The notes: generated from the letters alone by a model not told the origin. DNA of 64,000 nucleotides from Burkholderia latens (GCF_001718795.1 NZ_CP013435.1:1550001-1614000), one strand, 5' to 3'. Numbered from the stretch's first letter, positions 1-8,166 are shown. Made by a program: numbers and translations.

Positions 1-1
1 A

Positions 2-3000
2 CCGCTCAAATCGGCCCAGTCGGGCTACGTCCCCGAGGACGTTGAGTACACGCACCTGACGCGCCCGGACACGATGGACGTGGCTGCTGCGATGTGGCGA
101 CAGAGTACGAGCGTCGCGTCGCTCATCAACAACTACCGGGACCCGGACATCCAGGCGCAATCGGACCGCTCGTTCAATCCCTACGCCTTCATTGAGCAGA
201 ACAAGGACCAGTATAAGGACCTCCTGCCGCTGGTAACGGGCGGATCGATCACGTTCAACAGTGTGGACTCACACGCCGCTTTCGAGTCGTGGGCCGCCGC
301 GCAACGCCAGAACGTCAAGGACCGCGAAACTCTGGCTGCTGCTGATACCTGGCAAACTGTCGTGACCATGCCCGTCGCGATGCTCGACGCGACGCTCCTG
401 CTGGCTCCCGTGGCCGAAGGCGCAGCTGCCCTGACCACGGCACGCCTTGGGTCCGGCCTAGCCGCAAGCGCTGCACGCGGCGCAGTTTTCGGCGGTCTCG
501 ACATCGGCACACAACAGGCTGGCGTGTACGCGCTCAACGACCCGCAGACTGCCGAGGAAACGTTCATGAACATCGGGGTCGGCATGTCGCTAGGCGCTGG
601 CCTCGGCGCGGTATTCCGTCACGCCACGCCTGACAACATGGCCGCGATCCGTGAGGGCCTGCATCCGGACAACCTGGACAACCCGGTTCCCATAAACGAG
701 CACCACATCGGCCAACTGCCCGATGAAGGCTACGCGTTTGGCGCGGACTCCATCGGGGCGGCTCGCGCCACGGCGGACACCGATACGCTCATCGCCACGT
801 CGAAGAACCCCATTGCCCGTGCCGTGGACTGGGCTACGAAGCTCGGCAGCTACACGCCGCTCCAGCGGCTCGGTGGCTATTCGAATGCGCTGACGCGAGA
901 CTCCATGCTCCGCTTGATGGACACGGGCGGTCTCCTGACGCGTGCGATGGCCGAGGGTAAGTCCACGGGCCTCGAAGCCGAGACCCTGAAGACGGTCTAC
1001 GAGCAGCAAATGCAGAACGTGCGGCACAAGGTCTCCTCGATCTACCAGGCCGCCAATGCTGACCTAGGCCAATCAGGCGCTCGCACGGGCGTGGGCAACG
1101 TGGTCAACACGCTCACCCAAGGGTCCAAGGACATCAACGCCGTCTCGCAGAAGGCGTTTAACGATGCTGTCGCGCTGATCCAGTACGGCTCGAACGCGCA
1201 GGCGACGAACGAGGTTATCTCCAAGGCAGTCATGGAGCGGCTCACGGCTGACGGGCTTTCGCTCGACCAGGCCAAGGCTGTCCACCGCCGCGTGTACGAG
1301 GCCGAGAAGACCTACCACGAGGCATACGAGTCCATGAAGGACGAGGCGATCAAGCACGGCCTGCTGGACCCCGAGAACCTCGTGGAGGGCCGGTACGGGA
1401 TGCCGCAGCGCTGGATGCACAACGGCGTCGATGCGAACGCAGAGAAGCTTAAAGGCTTCTTCATGGAGCATCTGGGCGACAAGCCGACCGATGACTGGCT
1501 TCGCGAGAACGGATTCATCGCTGACCCGGCGCGGCCCCGCGTCGAAGGTGACGAGGCACTCCCGGAGTCTTGGGCCGCCCTGAAGCAGTCCGGCGACGAC
1601 ACGATGGTCAACTCCGTCCTGCGTCAGTGGGCCGGGGAGCAGCAGGACTTCCAGAACGCATACCTCCAGTCGAAACTCGCTGATTACCAGCAGCGGCAGT
1701 TGAAGGCGCAGGATCACGCCGCTGACATCCTGGACACGCTGAAGGGGCAGGAGAAGGACTGGCGAGGCGCGAAGCTGAAGGAGATGCGGGCGGCGGCACG
1801 GGACATCGAGCGCCGCTCCGTGCTGCGGTCTGTCGCGTCCGCGCAGCTGCGGGCGCAGCGGGCCAGTGAGAAGGTGCAGGCTGCACTCAACCGTCTTGGC
1901 GGTGACGAGTCTGTCCTGGGCGACCTCCAGCGCCAGCTGACCGATGGCGGCTACGCGCTGGACGAGGCCGGTGAAGCAGTAGCCAAGGCGCGTGCGCGTC
2001 ATGCAGAAGCGCAGAAAGCCGCTGCTGACACGGGCGAGGCTAAGGCTCTCGTGGATGCGCTGAAGGGCAAGAGCGGTACGTTGCTCGCGGCGAAGCGGGA
2101 TGTCCTGGGGGAACTCAAGGATGTCCGCGCAAACCTCGAAGGCACCGAACTCGCACGCGCACGGAATCCGCTCAACCAACAACGAGCCGAGCTACACGCG
2201 CAGCGGCAGGCCGCACGTACCGAGATTCTGAAGGTGCGTGAGGAAATCCGCGAGGCACTGGCCGAGCGCAATGAAGCGCGGGCAGACCTCCACGAAGCCA
2301 ATCGCAATTTCGATGCTCTGGCGAACCAGCAGGCCGAAGTGCGCCGTTGGCACGACGCCGCAGCGAAGGAGGTCAACACCATCGTCCGCAACGAGGGCGA
2401 CGCACTGCTGGCTCCTGGACTGCGCAAGGAGTTGGATGACCACATGGCTGCTGCTGCGGAGTTGAAGCAGACGCTGGACGAGGCGCGTGCTGCACGGCGT
2501 CTCGCATACGACACGATGAAGAAGACGGGCATGGAGGCTCGGGCCGCTGCGAAGGCAGCAGATCGGGCAGCAAGCCAGCTTCGGAAGGTTGCGTTCCAGG
2601 CCCGCCGTGGTATCGCAGAACTCTCCCCGCTCACGCGGTACGTCGATGACTTGGTGAACTCCCTTCGCGGGACGGACCGGGCACCGCGTGGCATCTTGCT
2701 CGACAAGTCGCCCACCTCGGGTCGCCTGAAAGAGCGACAGTTCCAGTTCAACATGGACGAGTACCGGAAGCTCGTGGACGGCGGGTTCCTCGCGGGGAAT
2801 GCCGACGACGCGTTCCAGGGCTACTACAAGGACTTGGGCGGCCAGCTGGCGGCACATCGCTCCCTGGAAGGCCGAGACATCGGGGACATCCTGCGAGAAA
2901 TCCAGGACGACTACGACGCGCACATCGGCAGCGTAGCCGACCCGAAGGAGCGGCAGGCACTGCTGGCCGAGAAGAAGTCCGCGCTGGACGATGTGCGTCA

Positions 3001-4297
3001 CGCGCACGACCGAATCCTCGGCAAGTACGACGTGAAGGACCACAACGGCTTGGTGTGGGCGGCAGACCGGCTGCGCCAGATGGGCGTCGTTCGCTACATG
3101 GGTGGCTTTGTGTTCTCGGCAATCGGGGACCTTGCTACAGCTGCGCTCACAGCCCAAGGGTCCGCACTTAAGGCCATTGCGTTCAAGGGCGCACGGGACT
3201 ACCAGTACATCCTGAAGCAGGCCGCTAAGGGCGACAAGGATGCAGAGGAACTCAAGATGATCCTCGGCTCCCTGGAGACCGGGGCGCACCTGAATTCATC
3301 GGATCGTTCCCTGGGCACCGGGGAGGCCGCAGACATCATGGGCTTCGGAACCGGCCGCACCCGGCAAGTCACGCGTTCCATTGAGGTCGCTATGAACACG
3401 GCGGCGGACTACGGGAACAAGCTGTCGCTGCTGAAGGGATGGTCGGACAACATCCGGCGCACCGCTGGCCTCGTCCAACTGTCCAACATTCGGAAGTGGG
3501 TTTCCCAGTACGGCACGCTCGACAAGGGCAAGGTCGCTCAACTGGGCGCACTGGGCATCGGGGAATCCGAGGCTCGCCGCCTCAACGAGTTGTTTGAGAA
3601 ACACGGCTCGGAGATGCGGCAGGGGCTGTTCTCTCCTGGGATGTCCAAGTGGCTCGGTGAGCGCGACGGCGAGCACATGAAGTACGTGCTGGAGTCCGCA
3701 CTCATCAAGGCGCAGAAGCGGGCCTCGTACACCTCTGGGTACGGCAACCAGCCGCTACTCATGGACAAATGGTACGGGAAGATGTTCTTGCAGTTCCAGA
3801 CAATGGCAATGCAGTTCTCGAACAACTTCATCCGCGCTGGTGTGCAGTACGGGTTCGTCACCGGGGACCACATGCGGTTCGCGTCTGCCCTCGGGACGGC
3901 ACTGGCCGCAGGCGTCCTTATCAACGCTATCGCGACATTCCGCAAGGGGCAGGACGTGGGCGACCAGGAGCCGCAGCAGGTCGCGTACAACGTGATCCAG
4001 CGCTCGGGCCTGCTCGCTATGGCGGGGGCCTACACGGACGCCGCAGTGAAGCTCACGGACCCTGTGCTCAACTCGAACTTCGGGTGGACGCTCGGGGGTG
4101 GTGCTTCGAAGTTCTCCCAGAACTCCTGGCTCGCGAACCTCATGGGTCCGTGGAAAGGAAACGTGGAGACCCTCGAAAGCATCGCGGCGAACGCGCTCAA
4201 CGGCGACCTCGACAAGGTGGGTAAGAAGGCGCTCCAACTAGCGCCGCTCAATCAGCAAATCCAGATGATTGCCCGGATAATCGCGGCGGAACGATAG
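2..4297 (+). CDS. Large phage internal virion-type protein, 5' end outside window
   Basis: The reading frame is open from base 2 with no stop, so the gene begins upstream; the first in-window ATG (position 74) is probably internal. At least 1,431 codons are visible. The N-terminal third has Ala/Gly-rich hydrophobic stretches. A very long Arg/Glu/Ala/Lys-rich coiled-coil region follows (roughly window residues 560-900). The C-terminal part has hydrophobic segments and a motif near FLQFQTMAMQFSN that resembles the large DNA-ejection or internal virion proteins of T7-like and BPP-1-like podoviruses. Such proteins sit inside the capsid and form a DNA-ejection conduit. It is followed by an intrinsic terminator, so it probably ends a late structural operon. 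Identity as a phage structural protein is fairly secure; the exact role is inferred from size and composition. Confidence 0.75.
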   Translation, partial: PLKSAQSGYVPEDVEYTHLTRPDTMDVAAAMWRQSTSVASLINNYRDPDIQAQSDRSFNPYAFIEQNKDQYKDLLPLVTGGSITFNSVDSHAAFESWAAAQRQNVKDRETLAAADTWQTVVTMPVAMLDATLLLAPVAEGAAALTTARLGSGLAASAARGAVFGGLDIGTQQAGVYALNDPQTAEETFMNIGVGMSLGAGLGAVFRHATPDNMAAIREGLHPDNLDNPVPINEHHIGQLPDEGYAFGADSIGAARATADTDTLIATSKNPIARAVDWATKLGSYTPLQRLGGYSNALTRDSMLRLMDTGGLLTRAMAEGKSTGLEAETLKTVYEQQMQNVRHKVSSIYQAANADLGQSGARTGVGNVVNTLTQGSKDINAVSQKAFNDAVALIQYGSNAQATNEVISKAVMERLTADGLSLDQAKAVHRRVYEAEKTYHEAYESMKDEAIKHGLLDPENLVEGRYGMPQRWMHNGVDANAEKLKGFFMEHLGDKPTDDWLRENGFIADPARPRVEGDEALPESWAALKQSGDDTMVNSVLRQWAGEQQDFQNAYLQSKLADYQQRQLKAQDHAADILDTLKGQEKDWRGAKLKEMRAAARDIERRSVLRSVASAQLRAQRASEKVQAALNRLGGDESVLGDLQRQLTDGGYALDEAGEAVAKARARHAEAQKAAADTGEAKALVDALKGKSGTLLAAKRDVLGELKDVRANLEGTELARARNPLNQQRAELHAQRQAARTEILKVREEIREALAERNEARADLHEANRNFDALANQQAEVRRWHDAAAKEVNTIVRNEGDALLAPGLRKELDDHMAAAAELKQTLDEARAARRLAYDTMKKTGMEARAAAKAADRAASQLRKVAFQARRGIAELSPLTRYVDDLVNSLRGTDRAPRGILLDKSPTSGRLKERQFQFNMDEYRKLVDGGFLAGNADDAFQGYYKDLGGQLAAHRSLEGRDIGDILREIQDDYDAHIGSVADPKERQALLAEKKSALDDVRHAHDRILGKYDVKDHNGLVWAADRLRQMGVVRYMGGFVFSAIGDLATAALTAQGSALKAIAFKGARDYQYILKQAAKGDKDAEELKMILGSLETGAHLNSSDRSLGTGEAADIMGFGTGRTRQVTRSIEVAMNTAADYGNKLSLLKGWSDNIRRTAGLVQLSNIRKWVSQYGTLDKGKVAQLGALGIGESEARRLNELFEKHGSEMRQGLFSPGMSKWLGERDGEHMKYVLESALIKAQKRASYTSGYGNQPLLMDKWYGKMFLQFQTMAMQFSNNFIRAGVQYGFVTGDHMRFASALGTALAAGVLINAIATFRKGQDVGDQEPQQVAYNVIQRSGLLAMAGAYTDAAVKLTDPVLNSNFGWTLGGGASKFSQNSWLANLMGPWKGNVETLESIAANALNGDLDKVGKKALQLAPLNQQIQMIARIIAAER

Positions 4298-4316
4298 TCG
4301 TTTTCACTTATAGCTT

Positions 4317-4343
4317 GCCCGCATTTACGCGGGCGTTTTTTAT
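4317..4343 (+). terminator. Intrinsic terminator after the phage structural gene
   Basis: GCCCGC (4317-4322), a 6-nt loop, GCGGGC (4329-4334), then a T-rich run. It lies 20 bp after the stop codon and should end the late phage transcript, leaving the next two ORFs to a different promoter. Confidence 0.85.
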
Positions 4344-4356
4344 TTGGGGTCCGATT

Positions 4357-4518
4357 ATGGATGAATCGAAGGGATGTAATAGCGCAGCGCAAGTCGTTGC
4401 GGACTCGATGGCGGCAGTGTTTGCGGCTTCACTCGGTGATAATCTGGCGGTTCTGTTGGCCGCCTGTGACGCTCATGCTAGCGTACTTAACGAGGTTGCC
4501 CTGAGCGATCGGGAATAG
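4357..4518 (+). CDS. Small hypothetical phage ORF (53 aa)
   Basis: A 53-residue acidic protein (starts MDESKGCNSA, ends VALSDRE) with an Ala-rich helical middle. The ATG at 4357 lies just after the terminator's T-run. A GGGG six to nine bases upstream could act as ribosome binding site. An in-frame extension to 4315 would start inside the terminator and is unlikely. I do not recognise a family. It sits between the virion gene and the reverse transcriptase, so it may be a moron or an accessory of the RT gene, or may not be expressed. Composition is less AT-rich than the RT gene. Confidence 0.4.
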   Translation: MDESKGCNSAAQVVADSMAAVFAASLGDNLAVLLAACDAHASVLNEVALSDRE

Positions 4519-4674
4519 CTGGGTCATCTTGCGGCCACTCACCTCGCCTTAGTGGAGGCCGTAACAGCCAGGCGAGCTGTTGCTCAAATGATGAGACATC
4601 CCGTATGCTGCCTCAGGCCCGTACCATCAAGTGGTGCGTGGATCATCCACATAAATCTAGATACACGCTACGTT
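4519..4674 (+). other. Structured leader of the RT gene (possible ncRNA)
   Basis: This stretch has nested inverted repeats. CTCGCCT (4543-4549) pairs with AGGCGAG (4570-4576), enclosing GGC (4557-4559) with GCC (4567-4569). CCACT (4535-4539) can instead pair with AGTGG (4551-4555). The palindrome GTGGATCATCCAC lies at 4638-4650. It may be a 5' UTR, or a template or scaffold RNA as known for some defence RTs. It could also be coding if the RT starts at the GTG at 4552. No Shine-Dalgarno settles this. Confidence 0.4.
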
Positions 4675-6249
4675 ATGAACTTGGATGACGCATGCAATCT
4701 AAGCATCGAGCATTTGGCGGCACACGGGCCGAGCGATATTACGCGTGAGTCCTTGGAAACCGCGCTTATCGTTGCCAACAAGGCCGATCTCATCGCAGAG
4801 GTTCGGGCTAAAATTAGAAGTGGCGATGTAAACGGCATGGGATTTAAGCCGATTCAATATATCTTAACGCCGAAGAATCGGTATGTATTTGACTACCGAA
4901 AGGCTGCGATAATTGATCCTATGTGTCTTGCAAAATATACTGCGATTGTTCTGCAAGCTGCTCGGCAGATAGAGGGGGCGCGGATTCCGGTTTCGGAGAA
5001 GATCGTATTCTCGGCGCGATTTGCTCCAAATGAGAATGCGATCTTTGATAAGAATATAGGATATGGAGATTGGCGTGAGCGCGTGAAGGAGTTGGCTAAC
5101 GCTGGTTCTTGCAAGTATGTTGTGCAGTGTGATATTGCATCTTTTTACGACAGAATAAATATACACCGCGTCGAGTCGACATTGCTCAGTATCGGTGTGG
5201 ATAGGCAAATCGTTTCGACGCTAAATAGTTTGTTGTTGCTTTGGTCAAAGAAGGATAGTTACGGTATTCCGGTCGGGAATGCTGCTAGTCGCATTATTGC
5301 GGAAGCTGCGCTCATTGATATCGATAGGTATTTGATTGACGAAGGCGTCAGGTTTGTTAGATATGTAGACGATTTTCGGATCTTCGCGCCCGATTTAATT
5401 ACGGCACAAAGATGGATGAACTTGCTCACAACCCGTTTGTTCAGGGATGGGTTGATGTTAAACACTGGTAAGACGAAGTTATATCTCGCCAGTAAGGACG
5501 AGGAGGCATCTACGGGGCAATCTGATGATACTCCTGAGGCGATTATTAAGAAGGTAACGAAGCTCACGGGTGGATATAATAGGGTTGCTCGCACATTTAT
5601 TATGCCCGCCAGCGACAAGTATGATGCATTTAAGAAGATAGATATTCCGCAGGAAATTGAGGTTCTCAAGGCGACCGGCATACCAGAATTCTCCGGAATT
5701 CAAAAATTGATCATCTCGTGCCTCGTGCAGCAGAAATTCGATCTTTTGGAAACGGTTGCCATATTGTGTGGCGAATATCTATATTCTTTAGAATATTTTG
5801 TTGACATGTTGCTGAAAAATAGTGATGTCATTCCTGAGCAAAATAAGGAGAATATTACTAATCACTATGCACAGTTGGTATTGTCTTCGGGTTTTGGTGC
5901 GCTCGAATGGCATCAAGCGACGCTTGCAAAGCTTCTTTCTAGTGACGGGTATTTTAGGAAGTCCGCATTGATCCATATCGTCAAGGCGCCGGCGAAAGAC
6001 AGCGTTACCTATCCGTCGATGATCGCATTGGAGGGGTTGCGAGGGCATCTTACGCGTGAAGAGTTTCGGACTATTCGCGAGTGGTTCGACCGCTGCGACG
6101 AGTGGGAGAAAAGACGTGTGATCAGTGCATCAATTGCGATGCCAGAAGATGAGCGCAAGGCGTGGGGGCGGGCGATCAAGCCTATGCTTCAGGCAGACTT
6201 CCTTGCAACGAAGATGGCGGAGAATCTCATTCGGGGGCAAGAGCCGTAA
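4675..6249 (+). CDS. Prophage-borne reverse transcriptase, probable anti-phage defence protein
   Basis: A reverse transcriptase of 524 aa from the ATG at 4675; an in-frame GTG at 4552 would give 565 aa, and neither has a clear ribosome binding site. Motifs in order (524-aa numbering): motif A CDIASFYDRI (about 152-161), GIPVG...S motif (about 197-206), and the catalytic YVDD box (about 230-233, bases 5362-5373). The C-terminal 250 residues are Leu/Ile-rich amphipathic helices that look like an alpha-repeat domain. An RT plus helical-repeat layout is typical of Abi-type or 'unknown group' defence RTs (DRTs) and not of retrons or group II introns. No maturase/X, endonuclease or VTG motif is seen. 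The gene is visibly AT-rich with A/T-ending codons, unlike its GC-rich neighbours, which points to separate acquisition. It is the last gene before the attachment site, a usual moron position. The RT call is secure; defence is inference. Confidence 0.85.
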   Translation: MNLDDACNLSIEHLAAHGPSDITRESLETALIVANKADLIAEVRAKIRSGDVNGMGFKPIQYILTPKNRYVFDYRKAAIIDPMCLAKYTAIVLQAARQIEGARIPVSEKIVFSARFAPNENAIFDKNIGYGDWRERVKELANAGSCKYVVQCDIASFYDRINIHRVESTLLSIGVDRQIVSTLNSLLLLWSKKDSYGIPVGNAASRIIAEAALIDIDRYLIDEGVRFVRYVDDFRIFAPDLITAQRWMNLLTTRLFRDGLMLNTGKTKLYLASKDEEASTGQSDDTPEAIIKKVTKLTGGYNRVARTFIMPASDKYDAFKKIDIPQEIEVLKATGIPEFSGIQKLIISCLVQQKFDLLETVAILCGEYLYSLEYFVDMLLKNSDVIPEQNKENITNHYAQLVLSSGFGALEWHQATLAKLLSSDGYFRKSALIHIVKAPAKDSVTYPSMIALEGLRGHLTREEFRTIREWFDRCDEWEKRRVISASIAMPEDERKAWGRAIKPMLQADFLATKMAENLIRGQEP

Positions 6250-6336
6250 CGCGAGGCGTGCTAGACTTCATGTCACTGTGTCAATTTTCATGGCGGTTTT
6301 GACCGGCACACTGCCCCGAGAGCCTTATTCCACCGT
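6250..6336 (+). other. Prophage edge without a gene
   Basis: This 87-bp stretch lies between the RT stop and the tRNA fragment. It contains an imperfect inverted arrangement of GTGTCAA (about 6278-6284) and TTGACCGGCACA (about 6299-6310). No ORF or tRNA 5' half is visible. It may be part of the phage attP arm. Confidence 0.3.
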
Positions 6337-6372
6337 GGGTTCGAAGAGGTTCAAATCCTCTCGCCCCGACCA
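6337..6372 (+). other. Prophage attachment site: 3' end of a tRNA-Pro gene
   Basis: The sequence has the 3' third of a tRNA: T-stem AGAGG (6345-6349) and CCTCT (6357-6361) around the loop TTCAAAT, then acceptor strand CGCCCCG, discriminator A and encoded CCA (6370-6372). The upstream sequence has no matching D-arm, anticodon arm or 5' acceptor strand (CGGGGCG), so the tRNA is not complete here. A CGGGGCG/CGCCCCG acceptor with discriminator A fits betaproteobacterial tRNA-Pro. This is the usual outcome of phage integration into a tRNA 3' end; the intact tRNA should lie at the other prophage end, outside the window. The left edge of the repeat cannot be fixed without that copy. Confidence 0.8.
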
Positions 6373-6378
6373 GACAAG

Positions 6379-6413
6379 AACCCGCGTCAGTTCAAGCTGA
6401 CGCGGGTTTTTTC
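6379..6413 (+). terminator. Native terminator of the interrupted tRNA gene
   Basis: A perfect 12-bp stem, AACCCGCGTCAG (6379-6390) with CTGACGCGGGTT (6397-6408), 6-nt loop, followed by a T-run. It lies six bases after the CCA and marks the bacterial side of the junction. Confidence 0.9.
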
Positions 6414-6428
6414 TTGCCCGTCGCTTTT

Positions 6429-6458
6429 TTGCACATCGCGGCGCGGCCCCGGTAAAAT
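6429..6458 (+). promoter_or_regulatory. Probable sigma-70 promoter of bamC
   Basis: -35 TTGCAC (6429-6434), 18-bp spacer, -10 TAAAAT (6453-6458). It lies directly after the tRNA terminator and about 55 bp before the bamC start, giving a leader of roughly 48 nt. Confidence 0.55.
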
Positions 6459-6512
6459 GCAAGGTTGATCCACGGAAAGCGCCGTGATTTAGCGGAAGAG
6501 GATTCCCCGAAC

Positions 6513-7721
6513 ATGACTGATCTTCGTCTTACCATGCGGTTCGCTGCAGTGCTCGCCACCGGTGCGCTCGTTGCCGGTTGCGGTACGTCGTCGCCCACGA
6601 AAGTGGACTACAAGAGCGACTCCAAATCGAAGGAAGCGTCGCTCGCAGTGCCGCCCAACATGCTCGACGAAACGGCCGATCAGCGTTCGCTGCCGCCGCA
6701 GGGCGGCGCGACTTCCCTGTCCGCGCTTCAGCAAGTCCAGCAGGCGGCCCCCGCCACGGACACCGTCGCGCCCGCGGTGGCCGGCATGCACATACAGCGC
6801 GACGGCACCGAGAGCTGGCTCGTGATCGACGGCAAGAAGCCCGCCGACATCTGGCCGCAGGTTCGCCGTTTCTGGCAGGAACAGGGCTTTCTGCTCGTCG
6901 TCGACCAGCGCGACAAGGGCGTGATGGAAACCGACTGGAACGAAACGCACCCGCAGATCAACGACGGCCTGATCCGCAGCGTGATCTCGAAGGCGATGGG
7001 CAACTCGTATGTGACCGCCGAGCGCAACAAGTACCGCACGCGTCTCGATACGGCGCCGAACGGCGGCACCTACGTGTTCATCAGTCAGAAGGGGATGCGG
7101 GAGGCGCTCACCGGCGCCAGCAACGATTCGAGCAAGTGGGAAGCGAAGCCGAACGATCCAGCGCTCGAAACAGAGTATCTGAAGCGACTGATGGCGGTGC
7201 TCGCACAAAACGAGCAGCGAGCGAAGAACGGCGAGCCGCCGATCGCGAACATCAAGGACAACGCGGTGCCGAAGGACAAGAAGGCCGATACCGACGCGTC
7301 GAAGGCTGCGGCTGCGGCAATCGCCGCGCAGAACGTCGCGCGTACGTCTTCGCAAGCGAACGACGTCGACTCCGCCTCGGTGCCGTCCGAAGTCACGCTT
7401 GGCGAGCCGTACGACCGTTCGTGGCTGCACGTCGGCCTCGCGCTCGATCGCGCGAACTTCACGGTCGACGATCGCGATCGCACGAAGGGCCTGTATTTCG
7501 TCCGTTATGTCGATCCGAAGGATCTGAGCGCGGCTGAGCAGGGCTTCTGGAGCCAGCTGTTCCATGGCAAGAAGGAAAAGCAGGCGAAGCAATATCGCGT
7601 GAACGTCAAGGCGTTGACACCCGACCAGACACGCGTCGCGGTCGTCGACGATTCCGGTGCGATCGATACGTCGTCGCCAGCCCGTCAAATCATGGCGCTG
7701 CTCGTGAATCAACTCCGCTGA
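6513..7721 (+). CDS. bamC: BamC (NlpB) outer-membrane assembly lipoprotein
   Basis: A 402-aa lipoprotein of the BAM complex, which inserts beta-barrel proteins into the outer membrane. The signal peptide ends in the lipobox LVAG|C (Cys about residue 23). It is followed by an unstructured segment (the BamD-binding N-terminus in the family) and two helix-grip domains (about 100-220 and 300-400), with the family pattern IWPQVRRFWQEQGF in the first. The start ATG at 6513 has AGGAAGAGG-like purines upstream and gives the shortest good signal peptide; an ATG at 6534 is the alternative. It is monocistronic here, with its own promoter and terminator, directly beside the prophage. Confidence 0.93.
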   Translation: MTDLRLTMRFAAVLATGALVAGCGTSSPTKVDYKSDSKSKEASLAVPPNMLDETADQRSLPPQGGATSLSALQQVQQAAPATDTVAPAVAGMHIQRDGTESWLVIDGKKPADIWPQVRRFWQEQGFLLVVDQRDKGVMETDWNETHPQINDGLIRSVISKAMGNSYVTAERNKYRTRLDTAPNGGTYVFISQKGMREALTGASNDSSKWEAKPNDPALETEYLKRLMAVLAQNEQRAKNGEPPIANIKDNAVPKDKKADTDASKAAAAAIAAQNVARTSSQANDVDSASVPSEVTLGEPYDRSWLHVGLALDRANFTVDDRDRTKGLYFVRYVDPKDLSAAEQGFWSQLFHGKKEKQAKQYRVNVKALTPDQTRVAVVDDSGAIDTSSPARQIMALLVNQLR

Positions 7722-7747
7722 TCGCGAAACGATCCCGTTTATGGAAG

Positions 7748-7774
7748 AACCCGCCTCCCCGGCGGGTTTTTTTT
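7748..7774 (+). terminator. Intrinsic terminator of bamC
   Basis: AACCCGCC (7748-7755), loop TCCCC, GGCGGGTT (7761-7768), then eight T. Confidence 0.92.
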
Positions 7775-7826
7775 CGCGTCGTCCGCCTGCGCGGATTCGT
7801 TCCCGACGTTCGGGGCTCTGCGTGAC

Positions 7827-7869
7827 GTTACGTAACATCCGCGCGTTACGGCGGCCAACGCGGTGTTAC
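7827..7869 (+). promoter_or_regulatory. Putative enhancer (UAS) for a sigma-54 activator: GTTAC repeats
   Basis: The palindrome GTTACGTAAC (7827-7836) is followed by GTTAC at 7845-7849 and 7865-7869. The copies are 18-20 bp apart, about two helical turns, and lie about 85-130 bp upstream of the predicted start site. That is the usual place for bacterial enhancer-binding protein sites. The same pentamer clusters upstream of the lipoprotein operon (45145-45187). Confidence 0.5.
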
Positions 7870-7899
7870 ATCGTCACGATTGGAAAAAATATCGTTTTG

Positions 7900-7912
7900 A
7901 ATCAATGGTGTG
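7900..7912 (+). promoter_or_regulatory. IHF-like site between enhancer and promoter
   Basis: AATCAATGGTGTG matches the IHF core WATCAANNNNTTR with one mismatch, preceded by an A-tract at 7884-7889. It lies between the GTTAC repeats and the -24/-12 element, where IHF bends DNA at many sigma-54 promoters. Confidence 0.4.
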
Positions 7913-7928
7913 CATCTGAAAACGCGTC

Positions 7929-7944
7929 TGGCACGCAAAGTGCT
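7929..7944 (+). promoter_or_regulatory. Sigma-54 (RpoN) promoter of the small RNA
   Basis: TGGCACGCAAAGTGCT matches the -24/-12 consensus TGGCACGrNNNTTGCW at every position except r and the first T of TTGC. GG (7930-7931) and GC (7942-7943) are exactly 10 bp apart. Predicted start site is near 7955. Confidence 0.7.
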
Positions 7945-7954
7945 TTATAAGTTC

Positions 7955-8166
7955 GAATCGTTAAGGCAGGGAGGATGGCGCGAGATGTCGGGCGGGCGTC
8001 GCGAGCGCCCCGATCAACGGTATCCGCGTCTTCAAATGCCGGGCCGCGAGCACCGGCGCAACCGATGACGATCCGCGCGACGCGCGGATCTCGATGGCCC
8101 CGTCGCCTATCCTCGTAGGGCGACGGTTTTTGCCCACGCTTCTTCTGAAGCGTGGGCAATTTTTTT
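7955..8166 (+). ncRNA. Predicted sigma-54-dependent small RNA (~212 nt)
   Basis: The transcript from the RpoN promoter to the terminator is GC-rich and heavily folded. A perfect 9-bp hairpin lies at 8070-8090 (stem GATCCGCGC, loop GAC), an 8-bp hairpin at 8100-8126 (CCGTCGCC/GGCGACGG), then the 13-bp terminator stem. A further foldable GC block is at about 7990-8012. No convincing gene lies inside. Two short Arg-rich frames exist (ATG at 7975, about 52 codons; ATG at 7984, 27 codons, with GGGAGG upstream), so a dual-function RNA or a small protein cannot be excluded. It lies alone between bamC and an IS element. RpoN-driven small RNAs are known (CrcZ of Pseudomonas), but this one shows no A-rich CrcZ-like motifs. 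Confidence 0.6.
8130..8166 (+). terminator. Strong intrinsic terminator of the small RNA
   Basis: Perfect 13-bp stem TTGCCCACGCTTC (8130-8142) with GAAGCGTGGGCAA (8147-8159), loop TTCT, then seven T. Confidence 0.93.

Noticed and set aside
4675..6249. Retron or group II intron RT
   Set aside because: No retron VTG-type motif, no maturase or endonuclease domain, and a large helical-repeat C-terminus instead.
6280..6372. Complete tRNA gene
   Set aside because: Only T-arm, acceptor 3' strand and CCA are present; no D-arm, anticodon arm or 5' acceptor strand upstream.
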